A stretch of 64,000 bases of DNA from Paenibacillus vini (lineage in GTDB: Bacteria; Bacillota; Bacilli; Paenibacillales; Paenibacillaceae), in NCBI RefSeq assembly GCF_018403325.1, contig NZ_BOSL01000013.1, positions 62,001-126,000 of the forward strand, given 5' to 3'. Shown here one piece after another: positions 18,271-27,334 of this stretch (its first letter is position 1; every line of letters begins with the position of its first letter). A model generated the notes under the pieces. The model searched no databases. It was not told where the DNA came from and saw nothing but the letters and a program-made list of their open reading frames with translations. The translations under genes and the position numbers were made by a program.

Positions 18271-19419
18271 TCAGGTTCCAATGATAGCTGGAGGGGCCGG
18301 TGTATCCCGCCGTTTCGTGGGCGGGGTAAACATCAGGACGACCATCAGCAGAAGAAATGCGAAAAAATATGGCGAATGGGTCTCGTGAAGCATGCCCGCC
18401 GTGATCGGTCCGATGAACGAGCCGATGGACATGGCTATGGATTGCACTGAAAATACGGTTCCCAGCCGCTTGCCGCCGCTAAGGTCGATGAACATGGAGG
18501 CCATCGCGGGGAAGGTAATCCCTTTGGCCATTCCAAGGGCAAAGAGCGACACGGGGAGTGGAATGAAATCCAGCGCCGCCAAAGCGAAAAAGGACAGAGC
18601 AATGCCGAAAATACCCAGCAGTACCCGGTTATACGGGCTATAGCGATTCAGGAAGAGCATGGACAAAGTGACGAGCGCCCCGAGGCTGATGATCGAGAAA
18701 TACAGGCCGGTATGCAAAATACCCGACGTACCTCCGGCTTGCAGCGGCAGCTCGAAGAAGAGAATCCCCTGGGAGCAGGATACGGCTAGCGGAAGCACAT
18801 AGTAGCGCAAAGGGATGATGTTGATTTTGACGGGAATATGCTTTGCGTTTAAAGAGGGGGTCAACCTCTCCTTCTTCGGCTCATGAATTGTGAATATGGC
18901 GATGATGCCCGTGACAATCAAGAGCCAGCCTAAGGATTGAAAGGTGAGCGAGTAACCGGTCCGGGCAACCAAAAATGCGCCGGCGGCCGGGGAGACGACC
19001 GAGGCGAGCGTATGCACGACTCCGTGTCCGGCCATCAGTTTTCCTTGCTGGACCGAGTTTTTGGACAGGGAAGCGAGCATCGCGAGACATGCCGGGGATA
19101 AGAAGGCCAGCACGAAACCGCTGATCGACCGGAGCGCCAGGAGTTGCCAAGGCATAGTAACATGCGCCTGCAGCAGCAGAATACAGCCGGCTCCGATCAG
19201 GCTGAAAATCATGTAGCCCCGGCTTCCGTGCCGGTCAACGCCCTGACCGGCCAGAAGATTGCCCGGCAAGTGCGTCAGGGCATAAATGCCCATCATCCAG
19301 CCGATGAAAGTCGGAGCCGCACCAAGCGATAAAGCAAACGGCGTCAGGATGGGATACTGGGCGTGCAGATCGAAAAAAGCGAGAAACATAAAGAAATAAA
19401 GCCAAAATGCCATTTTCAT
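18271..19419 (-). CDS. Major facilitator superfamily transporter
   Basis: This protein has 382 residues with 12 predicted membrane helices in two halves. The MFS motif-A region after helix 2 reads GQGVDRHGSRGYMIF. It starts FFMFLAFFDLHAQYPILTPF, with an Asp in helix 1, suggesting proton-coupled export of drugs or small molecules. The substrate is unknown. The gene is single and on the opposite strand from its neighbours. Confidence 0.85.
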   Translation of the reverse strand: MKMAFWLYFFMFLAFFDLHAQYPILTPFALSLGAAPTFIGWMMGIYALTHLPGNLLAGQGVDRHGSRGYMIFSLIGAGCILLLQAHVTMPWQLLALRSISGFVLAFLSPACLAMLASLSKNSVQQGKLMAGHGVVHTLASVVSPAAGAFLVARTGYSLTFQSLGWLLIVTGIIAIFTIHEPKKERLTPSLNAKHIPVKINIIPLRYYVLPLAVSCSQGILFFELPLQAGGTSGILHTGLYFSIISLGALVTLSMLFLNRYSPYNRVLLGIFGIALSFFALAALDFIPLPVSLFALGMAKGITFPAMASMFIDLSGGKRLGTVFSVQSIAMSIGSFIGPITAGMLHETHSPYFFAFLLLMVVLMFTPPTKRRDTPAPPAIIGT

Positions 19420-19627
19420 TCCTTGTGCCTCCCTGGAAAGTTCTTATGATCTACTTGTACGTTTCCAAGGACGAACTTATTACCGGATTGAGGGATTCGT
19501 CCTATTTCTTGGTTTTTGCGGAAAAACGGGGTTAAGCTGACATTGGACTGGGCCATCATGTATAATGTATAAAGCATGCAGGCATGCGTGCCTGAACTGA
19601 TATTAAAGAACTTTGGGAGCGTGGGTC

Positions 19628-20077
19628 ATGTTGGATTTGAATTTGCAAGTCTGGACTGAATTTCTGAAACAGAACTGGCTGGTTATTGTTATAGCTCTGG
19701 TCGTACTGTTCCTGATTTTAAATTTGGTGAAGACGGTTGTGAAATGGGCGCTTGTTTTGGTCATCGCCGCATTTATCATCGTATACAGCGGAATTTCCCT
19801 GAAGGATATCGGCGACGCGGTGGGAGCGGTTAAAGAGCAGGCGGTGGATATCAGCAAAACCGAAGCATTGAATATGATGAAAAAGGAAGCTAGCGAAGCG
19901 AAGCTGAACCGGAATCCGGACGGTACGTTCACCATTACGACCCCGAACTTGGAGGTCAGCGGTTCGGAAGGCGCAGACAAAGTTAAAGTGATGTTTCACG
20001 GCGTTTCCTTGGGCGAATGGAAAGTAAGCGATACGCTGGAAGCTTTTATCCAAGAAGCGAAACGGAACTCTCAATAA
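19628..20077 (+). CDS. Conserved membrane-anchored hypothetical protein
   Basis: This protein has 149 residues: two close hydrophobic segments at about 18-55 (LVIVIALVVLFLILNLV and WALVLVIAAFIIVYSG), then a soluble C-terminal domain of about 80 residues. No family is recognised. A promoter-like CTGACA (18-bp spacer) TATAAT lies near 19540-19570. It is followed after 48 bp by the transglutaminase-like gene, so the two probably form an operon and may act together at the membrane. Confidence 0.7.
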   Translation: MLDLNLQVWTEFLKQNWLVIVIALVVLFLILNLVKTVVKWALVLVIAAFIIVYSGISLKDIGDAVGAVKEQAVDISKTEALNMMKKEASEAKLNRNPDGTFTITTPNLEVSGSEGADKVKVMFHGVSLGEWKVSDTLEAFIQEAKRNSQ

Positions 20078-20125
20078 GATCCTCTTGATGAAGAAGAAAC
20101 AGGACATCCAGAACGGAGGTTGACG

Positions 20126-21277
20126 ATGACGGAGAGTTGGTTGCATAGCTTGGGAGACTTCAACTGGGTTACCGCCTTGTTGTTGTTCATCCTGCTGTTC
20201 TCAATACTGCAAGGTTTACTGCGAGGCGCCTCGCGCAGCGCCGGAAGATTGGTGTCTTTGCTGAGCGGAGGCGTGCTGTCGGTGTTGGGAATACTGGCGT
20301 CTATACCGCTAACGTTATGGCTGGCACCGCTGGTACAGAGCTGGTTATCCGGGGTCACGCTGCCGGAGCGTGATTTGAACAAATGGGAGCAGATCTATTA
20401 CACGCTGCTTACGGCGATCCGTGATTTCCCGCTGATGCGAGTTGCCGTGGTGTTCATGCTAAGCTATTGGCTGATTCGCACCGTGCTTGGCCTCGTATCC
20501 GCCTTTGCCTTCGGTGGCAGCTCCTGGCTGGGGCGCTTGGTCTTTGGAGGAGAGCGTCCCGCAACGCTGCTCAGCCGGTTGGCCGGAGCGGGAATCGGCG
20601 CGGTGATCGGTGCGGCAAGATGCCTGTTCGTCATCGCCGTATTATTCATTTCGGTGACGCTGTTTCCGGACAGCGGGTTCAGCCGCTATGTGGAAGCTTC
20701 CCCCGTTTATCAGCAGGGAGCCCGCAGCGTAATTGAACCGCTGTCCGGCAATTTGATCAAAGAAAAGCTTCCGGTGTTTACCCGCGGTGTCGAAGAAGAG
20801 CTGAACGGGATACTGCAGCGAAGATACGAAGTAATCGACGCCGACATTCCACGGGATATCGGACAGGCCGCGGCCAAAATCACCGAAGGGGCCCAAAGCG
20901 ACGAGGAAAAAGCACGCCTACTCTATGACTGGGTCGGCTCAAGGGTGACCTACGATTATGATAAGGTCGAGGACTACGAGAAAAACGGGAATTGGCGTGA
21001 GCAAACGCCGCAAATGACGTATGATTCCAAGCGCGGCGTATGTATCGATTATTCACGTCTATATGCCGTAATGGCCCGTTCTCAAGGTCTGCAGGTCAAA
21101 GTGGTTACCGGACTCGGCTACGACGGCCGGGGAGGATACGGCCCGCATGCCTGGAACGAGGTGTACTTATCCGAGAAGGAGCAATGGATTCCTCTCGATT
21201 CGACCTGGGCCGGGAGCGGTAATTGGTTCAACCCGCCCGCTTTTAACGAGACGCATATCCCCGATAAGATCGTATAG
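20126..21277 (+). CDS. Membrane protein with transglutaminase-like domain
   Basis: This protein has 383 residues. About 195 N-terminal residues hold four or five hydrophobic segments with a CvpA-like pattern. About residues 260-383 are a transglutaminase-like cysteine hydrolase domain with Cys in KRGVCIDYSRLYAVMARSQG, His in PHAWNEVYL and Asp in LDSTW. The domain should face outside. It may be a peptidase acting on the wall or on exported peptides. GGAGG lies 6 bases before the ATG. It follows the anchored hypothetical gene and ends at a strong terminator. Confidence 0.8.
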   Translation: MTESWLHSLGDFNWVTALLLFILLFSILQGLLRGASRSAGRLVSLLSGGVLSVLGILASIPLTLWLAPLVQSWLSGVTLPERDLNKWEQIYYTLLTAIRDFPLMRVAVVFMLSYWLIRTVLGLVSAFAFGGSSWLGRLVFGGERPATLLSRLAGAGIGAVIGAARCLFVIAVLFISVTLFPDSGFSRYVEASPVYQQGARSVIEPLSGNLIKEKLPVFTRGVEEELNGILQRRYEVIDADIPRDIGQAAAKITEGAQSDEEKARLLYDWVGSRVTYDYDKVEDYEKNGNWREQTPQMTYDSKRGVCIDYSRLYAVMARSQGLQVKVVTGLGYDGRGGYGPHAWNEVYLSEKEQWIPLDSTWAGSGNWFNPPAFNETHIPDKIV

Positions 21278-21293
21278 CGTCTTAACGATAAAG

Positions 21294-21340
21294 CTCCAGT
21301 TATTTCCTGGGAAAGGCCGTGAAATAGCTGGAGTTTTTAT
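21294..21340 (+). terminator. Terminator after the transglutaminase-like gene
   Basis: A 13-bp stem (21294-21306 with 21321-21333, one G-U pair) ending in a T run. Confidence 0.85.
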
Positions 21341-21409
21341 GAGCGAAAAAACTGGGAACCGCTGTAACTTCGCCATGCCCTTTTTCGTTATGTTAATATA
21401 TAAGTGCGA

Positions 21410-21576
21410 GTTCAAAAAGTCAGGTTTGCAGGACCAAGAAGGTTGGATGAAGATAGGGACTGAGTAGCGGAGCGTACGCTTTAGTACGTGAGCAACGGAA
21501 GGCCCGGCTGAATTCAAGATTCGACGTCGAATCCGCTTCATGATCTGCTTCGTCGTGGAAAGATGACTTTTTGAAC
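21410..21576. repeat. MITE-like 167-bp element with 13-bp terminal inverted repeats
   Basis: The ends are perfect inverted repeats, GTTCAAAAAGTCA (21410-21422) and TGACTTTTTGAAC (21564-21576). Inside is the perfect 16-bp palindrome GATTCGACGTCGAATC (21518-21533) and a smaller one around GCGTACGC. It has no coding capacity of its own. From memory, this kind of sequence recurs in Paenibacillus intergenic regions; that is not shown here. Confidence 0.7.
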
Positions 21577-21619
21577 AACCTCTATAAGGGATGAATCAAT
21601 GGAATAAGGAGAAACGGAA

Positions 21620-23662
21620 ATGAAAAGTGTATATTCCGACGACCCGCGCGAACAGGAAGCCGCGATGCAACGTCATTTTAATATCCGCCTGAATATGTTC
21701 TTTTTCAGCGCATTTGCTATTTTTACGGTTATTATCGTTCGTCTTGCCATTCTCCAGTTTGTAGAAGGACCTAGCCTGTCCAAGCAAGAGACGGCCATGA
21801 GAGTAAAAGACGTGCCTTTATCGCCGATCCGGGGAACCATTTTCGCGGACGGGGGAGAGAAGCTGGCTTACTCTACGCCGGTACAGTCGCTGTATATCAC
21901 CTTACAGAAGGATTACAGCAGCACGACTGACCGAGGGAAAGAAAATCGTCCGGAAGCGTTGGTCTTGGCCGATAAGTTGAAAGAGGTTTTTGATAAATAT
22001 GGTGACCCGAATGCAGAGAAAATGTCCAAGGAAGATATCGTCAAGGCGATGGATTTGGACTACCGACAAAGCGGTGGCTTTAGTGCTCGTAGACTCAAGA
22101 TTGGTTTGACGAAAGAGGAAATAGCTTATTTCCTCGAGCGCAAGGATCAGTTCCCGGGCATCGAGGTTGTTGAGGAAAGCATTCGTCACTATGATAAGGA
22201 TACGGTGGCGGTGCAAACGGTCGGGTATATGAAAAAGTTCTCCAATGCGTCAACTACCAAGGCTTCCGACCTCAAGTACTATAGTGATATTCGGGAGCAA
22301 AAAGAAACGGACCCGGCACTGCAATATACAGAAACAGAACTCGTCGGTTATGATGGGCTGGAACTTTATTATCAGGAACAACTTCGTGGGAAAAACGGAT
22401 ACAAAAGCGTGCCGATCGATCCCCGCAACATGGCAACAGGTATCCCGGAAGTGACTCCGCCGGTAAAGGGATATGACTTGCACACAACGATTAACAAAAA
22501 TATTCAATTAATCGCAGAGCAAGCAATTTTGGATCAAATTGATTGGGTTCATAAAAATCCAGTATCCGGTGAAACCCATCCTAATGCCAAAACCGGTTAT
22601 GCTGTAGCGATGGAAGTCGATACTGGCAATGTAGTGGCCATGGCCAGTATGCCTGATTATGATACAAACGTGTGGCAAAGTGGCGGGATTGATCCGGAAG
22701 ATTGGGATAAAATTAATTCGAATTATCAGAATGGGACGATTACCCCCTATAGCTCGGGCCAATCGGGACATGGTTTTGGTTCGAACGTATTGCTTGGTTC
22801 AACTATTAAACCTTTATCTGTCTTGATCGGACTTAATGAAAATCTGTTTACGACAACCACACATTATAATGACAGGGGTATCGCTTACTTCGGCAGAAAC
22901 GATTCATCAAGTGTACGTAACTCGGGTAGCCGTGCTTATGGACAATTGGATCCGTCCGGGGCGATTCTTCACTCGTCCAACACGTTCATGGTCAAAATGG
23001 TGGGCGAAAGACTATATAACAAGTATAAGGCAGATGGCATAGGGGTATGGGATAAGTACATGAAGCAGTTTGGCCTCGGAGTATCTACAGGTGTAGATTT
23101 GCCGAGGGAATTCCTTGGCACATTAGGCTACAATGAGGAGTCCGAAACAGCGTTATCCCGGTTGGTATACTCTTCCTTCGGTCAGAACGGAGGATATACA
23201 GCGATGCAGTTAGCTCAGTACACAGCTACGCTGGCAACTCATGGCAAACGGATGCAACCGCATCTCGTCAGCAAAATCACGGACGAGAACGGCAACATCA
23301 TCGAAGAATTTAAACCTACGGTGCTTAATGAGGTTAATTTTAAGGAAGCCTATTGGAAAGAAGTTATCAGCGGGATGAAGACGGATGTTAGCTCGGCATT
23401 TAAAGGCTTCCCGTATGATTTTGCCCGGAAAACAGGAACCTCAGAGCAGTATGCTAAAGGGAAAAATAGAGATAACGGCGTATTTATCGCTTTTGCACCT
23501 CGCGAGAACCCGAAGCTTGCTGTGGCGGTTATTATTCCAGAAGGCGGCTTTGGCGGTTGGAGTGCCGCGCCAGTGGCACGCAAAATCTTCGATGCTTATG
23601 ATCAAGAGTATGGGTTGGATGGAGTACCGAAGAAAACCCAAAAGAATTTGGCGAACGAATGA
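21620..23662 (+). CDS. Class B penicillin-binding protein (PBP2-type transpeptidase)
   Basis: This protein has 680 residues: one membrane helix at about 27-48, a PBP dimer/pedestal domain (about 60-290), and a transpeptidase domain with active-site STIK near residue 394, SSN near 452 and KTG near 603. It cross-links peptidoglycan outside the membrane. The length and the RGTIFADGG motif fit the PbpA/PBP2 elongation group, but PBP3-like or sporulation paralogues cannot be excluded. It has AAGGAG before the ATG and is transcribed alone. Confidence 0.93.
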   Translation: MKSVYSDDPREQEAAMQRHFNIRLNMFFFSAFAIFTVIIVRLAILQFVEGPSLSKQETAMRVKDVPLSPIRGTIFADGGEKLAYSTPVQSLYITLQKDYSSTTDRGKENRPEALVLADKLKEVFDKYGDPNAEKMSKEDIVKAMDLDYRQSGGFSARRLKIGLTKEEIAYFLERKDQFPGIEVVEESIRHYDKDTVAVQTVGYMKKFSNASTTKASDLKYYSDIREQKETDPALQYTETELVGYDGLELYYQEQLRGKNGYKSVPIDPRNMATGIPEVTPPVKGYDLHTTINKNIQLIAEQAILDQIDWVHKNPVSGETHPNAKTGYAVAMEVDTGNVVAMASMPDYDTNVWQSGGIDPEDWDKINSNYQNGTITPYSSGQSGHGFGSNVLLGSTIKPLSVLIGLNENLFTTTTHYNDRGIAYFGRNDSSSVRNSGSRAYGQLDPSGAILHSSNTFMVKMVGERLYNKYKADGIGVWDKYMKQFGLGVSTGVDLPREFLGTLGYNEESETALSRLVYSSFGQNGGYTAMQLAQYTATLATHGKRMQPHLVSKITDENGNIIEEFKPTVLNEVNFKEAYWKEVISGMKTDVSSAFKGFPYDFARKTGTSEQYAKGKNRDNGVFIAFAPRENPKLAVAVIIPEGGFGGWSAAPVARKIFDAYDQEYGLDGVPKKTQKNLANE

Positions 23663-23669
23663 TTAATTT

Positions 23670-23725
23670 AAAACACTTGTTTGTACTGAGGTTTAAGTGT
23701 CCGGTACGAACGGTGTTTTTTATTT
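23670..23725 (+). terminator. Terminator after the PBP gene
   Basis: A long imperfect hairpin pairs AAAACAC...GTAC with GTAC...GTGTTTT and ends in a T-rich run. Confidence 0.65.
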
Positions 23726-23817
23726 GTTTAATATTAAATAAAATAATATATTGAAAAAATGGAATTAAGAGGTATAATGATAGTGTGAATATATTAAAAT
23801 ATGGGAGGATTAGAAAA

Positions 23818-24207
23818 ATGAAGAAACTGTCTATTGCTATGTTGTCGCTCGTATTCCTGTTTTCCTTTGCCACAAGTGTTTTTGCAGCTACCACAGGTAG
23901 CGTAACCTCTACTCGTAAAGATAATGCAGCTAAGTCAATAACAATAACGGGCTCAGGGAAATACATGAAATTCACAGTTACGTATTCCGGCGGTAAAGGA
24001 GATGGTTATGGAGGGGATGGCGTATTGATTAAAAAAACCGGTGTAGACACCGGTGAGGAAATTGCTTACTTTGATGTTAGTTACAACAATAAAACCCAAT
24101 CTACAGATGTATGGCTTGATAAGAACGCAACCTATATTCTGCAGGCAGATGTAAGCATTTTTGCTGCTTCTGATGCATCTGTTACAGCTTCTATAAAAGA
24201 AAGATAA
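23818..24207 (+). CDS. Small secreted protein of unknown function
   Basis: This protein has 129 residues. A clear signal peptide (MKKLSIAMLSLVFLFSFATSV, cleavage at VFA-A) is followed by a Ser/Thr/Gly-rich, probably all-beta mature part of about 105 residues (KYMKFTVTYSGGKGDGYGGDG). No cysteines and no known domain. GGGAGG precedes the ATG; an upstream ATG at 23785 lacks a ribosome site. The low-GC sequence contrasts with its neighbours and may indicate recent acquisition. Confidence 0.75.
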   Translation: MKKLSIAMLSLVFLFSFATSVFAATTGSVTSTRKDNAAKSITITGSGKYMKFTVTYSGGKGDGYGGDGVLIKKTGVDTGEEIAYFDVSYNNKTQSTDVWLDKNATYILQADVSIFAASDASVTASIKER

Positions 24208-24271
24208 TTTTCTAAAAAGGAATAATTGCCCTTTTACTAATATAACTTTTTATATCTCTTTATTCATATTA

Positions 24272-24317
24272 AACAAGATCACTGAGGCATTCACGCTAAA
24301 GTGCTCTTGTTTTTTTG
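24272..24317 (+). terminator. Terminator after the small secreted protein gene
   Basis: The stem AACAAGA(T)CAC pairs with GTGCTCTTGTT and is followed by a seven-T run. Confidence 0.7.
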
Positions 24318-24466
24318 TTCCACGGATTCCAATTACTTTATAGTTTAGTATATTAAAAATGACCTCTAACCTATCACAATTGGGCAGGGGTATATCCATT
24401 GAGGATTTCACTTCACTAAAAAAAAGAAGAATTTCTCTTGCTTTTTTGTATGTTTATACCTTAGAA

Positions 24467-24482
24467 TTTGCCTTAGAGAAAC
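24467..24482 (+). promoter_or_regulatory. Candidate MntR operator upstream of mntABCD
   Basis: TTTGCCTTAGAGAAAC matches the Bacillus subtilis MntR box TTTGCCTTAAGGAAAC at 14 of 16 positions. It lies about 100 bp before the substrate-binding-protein gene, which suggests manganese-dependent repression and supports calling the operon a manganese importer. Confidence 0.7.
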
Positions 24483-24579
24483 ATTTTTATATATGACTAA
24501 AAATTAAGCTTATGGGAAACAAGTGTTTACTTGTACAACAAATAACCGGTGAAAGTGACATGCGGGAGGAGAGATCAAA

Positions 24580-25554
24580 GTGGATGAGTTGAAGGTAAAG
24601 AAAAGCCCGCTGCAGCGGGCAAAAATGACGCTGAGCATACTGGCCTTTATCGTGATTGCGGCTTGCTCCAAAGTGGAGGGAGAGCCTGGTCATCAGCAAC
24701 GTGCGGAAGGCGAGGGCCCTATTCACATCGTGACGACGATCGGCATGATTACGGATGTAGTTCAGGAAATCGGCGGCGAAGAGGTGAAAGTGCAAGGCCT
24801 GATGGGACCTGGCGTGGACCCCCATCTTTATAAAGCTTCCCAAGGCGATATTCAGAAACTGGACGATGCGGATATGATTTTGTACGGCGGACTTCATTTG
24901 GAGGGAAAGATGCAGGAAATCTTCGAGAAGCTGGAACAGCGTAAACCGACGGTTGCCGTTTCGAAGAATATCGATCCCTCCGTGCTGCGTTCAGGCAAGG
25001 ATGCCGGCGGTTCGCAATACGATCCTCACATTTGGTTCAATGTGAAGCACTGGGTATCGGCTGCCGAGACGATCCGGGATACGCTGGTTGAATATGATCC
25101 GGATCATGCTGCGGTATATAAGCAGAATGCAGAAGCATATATAGCGGAACTTAATGCGCTTGATGCCGAGGTCAGGGAACGAATCGCCGAAATTCCGGAA
25201 GCCGGACGCGTGCTGGTAACGGCCCATGATGCATTCGGATATTTTGGAGACGCATATGGTATCCGGGTGATGGGGCTTCAGGGAATCAGTACAGCTTCCG
25301 AGTACGGTTCGAAGGATGTGAGCAAGTTACGTGACTTTCTCGTAGAGAACCAAATCAAGGCGGTATTTGTAGAATCGAGCATTCCTACGAAATCGATGGA
25401 GGCGGTCATTGCCGGAGCGAAGGAAATGGGGCATGACGTCAAAATCGGCGGCGAATTGTTCTCCGACTCTATGGGAGAGCCGGGTTCGGATGCGGACACT
25501 TATATCAAAATGCTCCGTCATAACGTGAACACCATTGCTGCAGCGTTGAAATAA
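24580..25554 (+). CDS. mntA: Manganese ABC transporter substrate-binding lipoprotein
   Basis: This protein has 324 residues. An N-terminal hydrophobic segment ends in the lipobox-like IVIAAC, then the TroA/ZnuA cluster A-I fold. Metal ligands are likely His in VDPHLYKAS, His in YDPHIWFN, Glu in VESSIPTKS and Asp in SDADTY. The absence of a His-rich loop argues for manganese rather than zinc. The start is a GTG after GGAGGAGAG. First gene of a four-gene operon below an MntR-like box. Confidence 0.9.
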   Translation: MDELKVKKSPLQRAKMTLSILAFIVIAACSKVEGEPGHQQRAEGEGPIHIVTTIGMITDVVQEIGGEEVKVQGLMGPGVDPHLYKASQGDIQKLDDADMILYGGLHLEGKMQEIFEKLEQRKPTVAVSKNIDPSVLRSGKDAGGSQYDPHIWFNVKHWVSAAETIRDTLVEYDPDHAAVYKQNAEAYIAELNALDAEVRERIAEIPEAGRVLVTAHDAFGYFGDAYGIRVMGLQGISTASEYGSKDVSKLRDFLVENQIKAVFVESSIPTKSMEAVIAGAKEMGHDVKIGGELFSDSMGEPGSDADTYIKMLRHNVNTIAAALK

Positions 25555-25595
25555 AAGGACTGGGTGAAGCTTAGCCCGGAAAAAGGAGAAAACAA

Positions 25596-26354
25596 ATGGC
25601 CAGCTATCCTTTAGAAGTGAATCATTTAACGGTGGCTTATCAGAAAAAGCCGGTGTTGAATTCAGTATCGTTCCAAATTCCGTCCGGAAAGCTGATCGGT
25701 GTGCTCGGACCGAATGGAGCCGGGAAATCCACGTTGTTAAAGGCCGTGCTCGGCCTGATCCCTAAAGTGGAAGGCGAAGTGAGCATTTTCGGCCGTCCCT
25801 ACCGGGAGATGCGCAAAAGCGTAGGGTATGTGCCGCAGCGGGAATCGGTGGATTGGGATTTTCCGACGAATGCGCTGGATGTGGTGATGATGGGACGCTA
25901 TGGGCATCTGGGCTGGTTCCGCCGGCCCGGAAGCAAGGAACGGGAAATCGCTTTAGAATGCTTGAGCAAAGTCGGTATGGCCGACTATGCGGGACGGCAA
26001 ATTAGCCAATTGTCGGGCGGCCAGCAGCAGCGGGTATTTCTGGCTAGAGCTTTGGCTCAAAACGCCAATCTGTACTTCATGGATGAACCGTTCGCCGGGG
26101 TAGACGCTACTACAGAAAAGGCGATCATCCAGCTGCTGCATGAGCTTAAAGAGCAAGGAAAAACCGTTCTGGTCGTCCACCACGATCTGTCCACAGTCCA
26201 GGAGTATTTCGATCATGTCCTGCTATTGAACGGAGAACTGATAGCGGCGGGACCGACGAAGGAAATATTTACGCCGGATCACCTCCAGAAAACTTATGGC
26301 GGCCGAATCGCCATGCTGCAAGATTTCGCGGCCGTCCCAGTGGGGAAGGTGTAG
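25596..26354 (+). CDS. mntB: Manganese ABC transporter ATP-binding protein
   Basis: This protein has 252 residues. Walker A is GPNGAGKST, the signature is [15 protein letters not shown], Walker B is [10 protein letters not shown], and the switch His is in VVHHDL. It energises import through the two permeases encoded next. GGAGAA is 8 bases upstream of the ATG, 41 bp after mntA. Confidence 0.94.
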   Translation: MASYPLEVNHLTVAYQKKPVLNSVSFQIPSGKLIGVLGPNGAGKSTLLKAVLGLIPKVEGEVSIFGRPYREMRKSVGYVPQRESVDWDFPTNALDVVMMGRYGHLGWFRRPGSKEREIALECLSKVGMADYAGRQISQLSGGQQQRVFLARALAQNANLYFMDEPFAGVDATTEKAIIQLLHELKEQGKTVLVVHHDLSTVQEYFDHVLLLNGELIAAGPTKEIFTPDHLQKTYGGRIAMLQDFAAVPVGKV

Positions 26355-26359
26355 ACCTC

Positions 26360-27334
26360 ATGCTATTAACATTTATAAATTGGATTACTGATCCTAATAT
26401 GCAATGGATTCTGATGGGCTCGTTGCTGCTCGGCCTGGGGAGCGGAGTCATCGGTTCATTTACCTTCCTGCGCAAACAAAGCCTTCTCGGCGACGCGCTG
26501 GCTCATGCCGCGCTGCCTGGGATTTGTATCGCGTTTATGCTCACCGGGGTGAAGTCAATCGGTCTCTTCATGCTCGGAGCGATCGTCTCGGGGATGCTGG
26601 CGACGTTCGGAATTCATGCCATCACCCGCTATTCCCGGATTAAACAGGACGCGGCGCTCGGGATTGTGCTGTCCGTATTTTTTGGCATCGGGGTCGTGAT
26701 GATGACCAAAATTCAGCACAGCGGCAACGGCAATCAAAGCGGACTGGATAAGTATATGTTCGGGCAGGCGGCCTCCATGATGTTGTCCGACGTATACCTG
26801 GTCGGTATCGTATCTCTGATTTTGATCGCCGTCTGTACCCTGTTATTCAAGGAATTTAAACTGGTCAGCTTTGATCCCGGTTTTGCAAGGGGGATGGGGA
26901 TCAAGGTCGGCCTGTTCGAACAATTGCTGCTCCTGATGACGGTCATAGCCGTCGTTGTTGGTATTCAGGCGGTCGGTGTCGTACTTGTCGCCGCCCTGCT
27001 GATCACGCCTGCGGTAGCCGCACGTTACTGGACCTATGCCTTGGGCGTGATGATCGTCCTGGCTGGCGTGTTCGGCGCTCTGTCCGGTGTTACAGGTACC
27101 TTGATCAGCGGCACGTTGTCGAATTTGCCGACGGGACCGGTGACCGTGCTGGCGGCAACCTCTTTATTTCTGGTCTCCGTCGTTTTCGCGCCGGGCAGAG
27201 GGCTGGCGTCCAAACTGCTTCGCCGCATACGCCAGCGGAATGAAGTGAGGCGCGGCTTTGAAACGGTGGTTATGGATGGTGAACGGGCCGTTATCTCCAA
27301 TAGGGCACACGCGGCGGAAAGGAGTGGTGATTAA
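26360..27334 (+). CDS. mntC: Manganese ABC transporter permease 1
   Basis: This protein has 324 residues of the ABC-3 (ZnuB/TroC) permease family, with about eight membrane helices, GDALAHAALPGICIAFML near the N-terminus and a basic C-terminal tail. Its stop codon overlaps the start of the second permease (TAATG), so the two are coupled. Two different permeases in one operon are typical of mntABCD, which suggests a heterodimeric channel. Confidence 0.92.
   Translation: MLLTFINWITDPNMQWILMGSLLLGLGSGVIGSFTFLRKQSLLGDALAHAALPGICIAFMLTGVKSIGLFMLGAIVSGMLATFGIHAITRYSRIKQDAALGIVLSVFFGIGVVMMTKIQHSGNGNQSGLDKYMFGQAASMMLSDVYLVGIVSLILIAVCTLLFKEFKLVSFDPGFARGMGIKVGLFEQLLLLMTVIAVVVGIQAVGVVLVAALLITPAVAARYWTYALGVMIVLAGVFGALSGVTGTLISGTLSNLPTGPVTVLAATSLFLVSVVFAPGRGLASKLLRRIRQRNEVRRGFETVVMDGERAVISNRAHAAERSGD

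Noticed and set aside
21167-21541. Minus-strand ORF of 124 codons over the repeat at 21410-21576
   Set aside because: It runs through a terminator and a MITE-like repeat, has no ribosome site, and its apparent Arg-rich protein is only the translation of the palindromic repeat.
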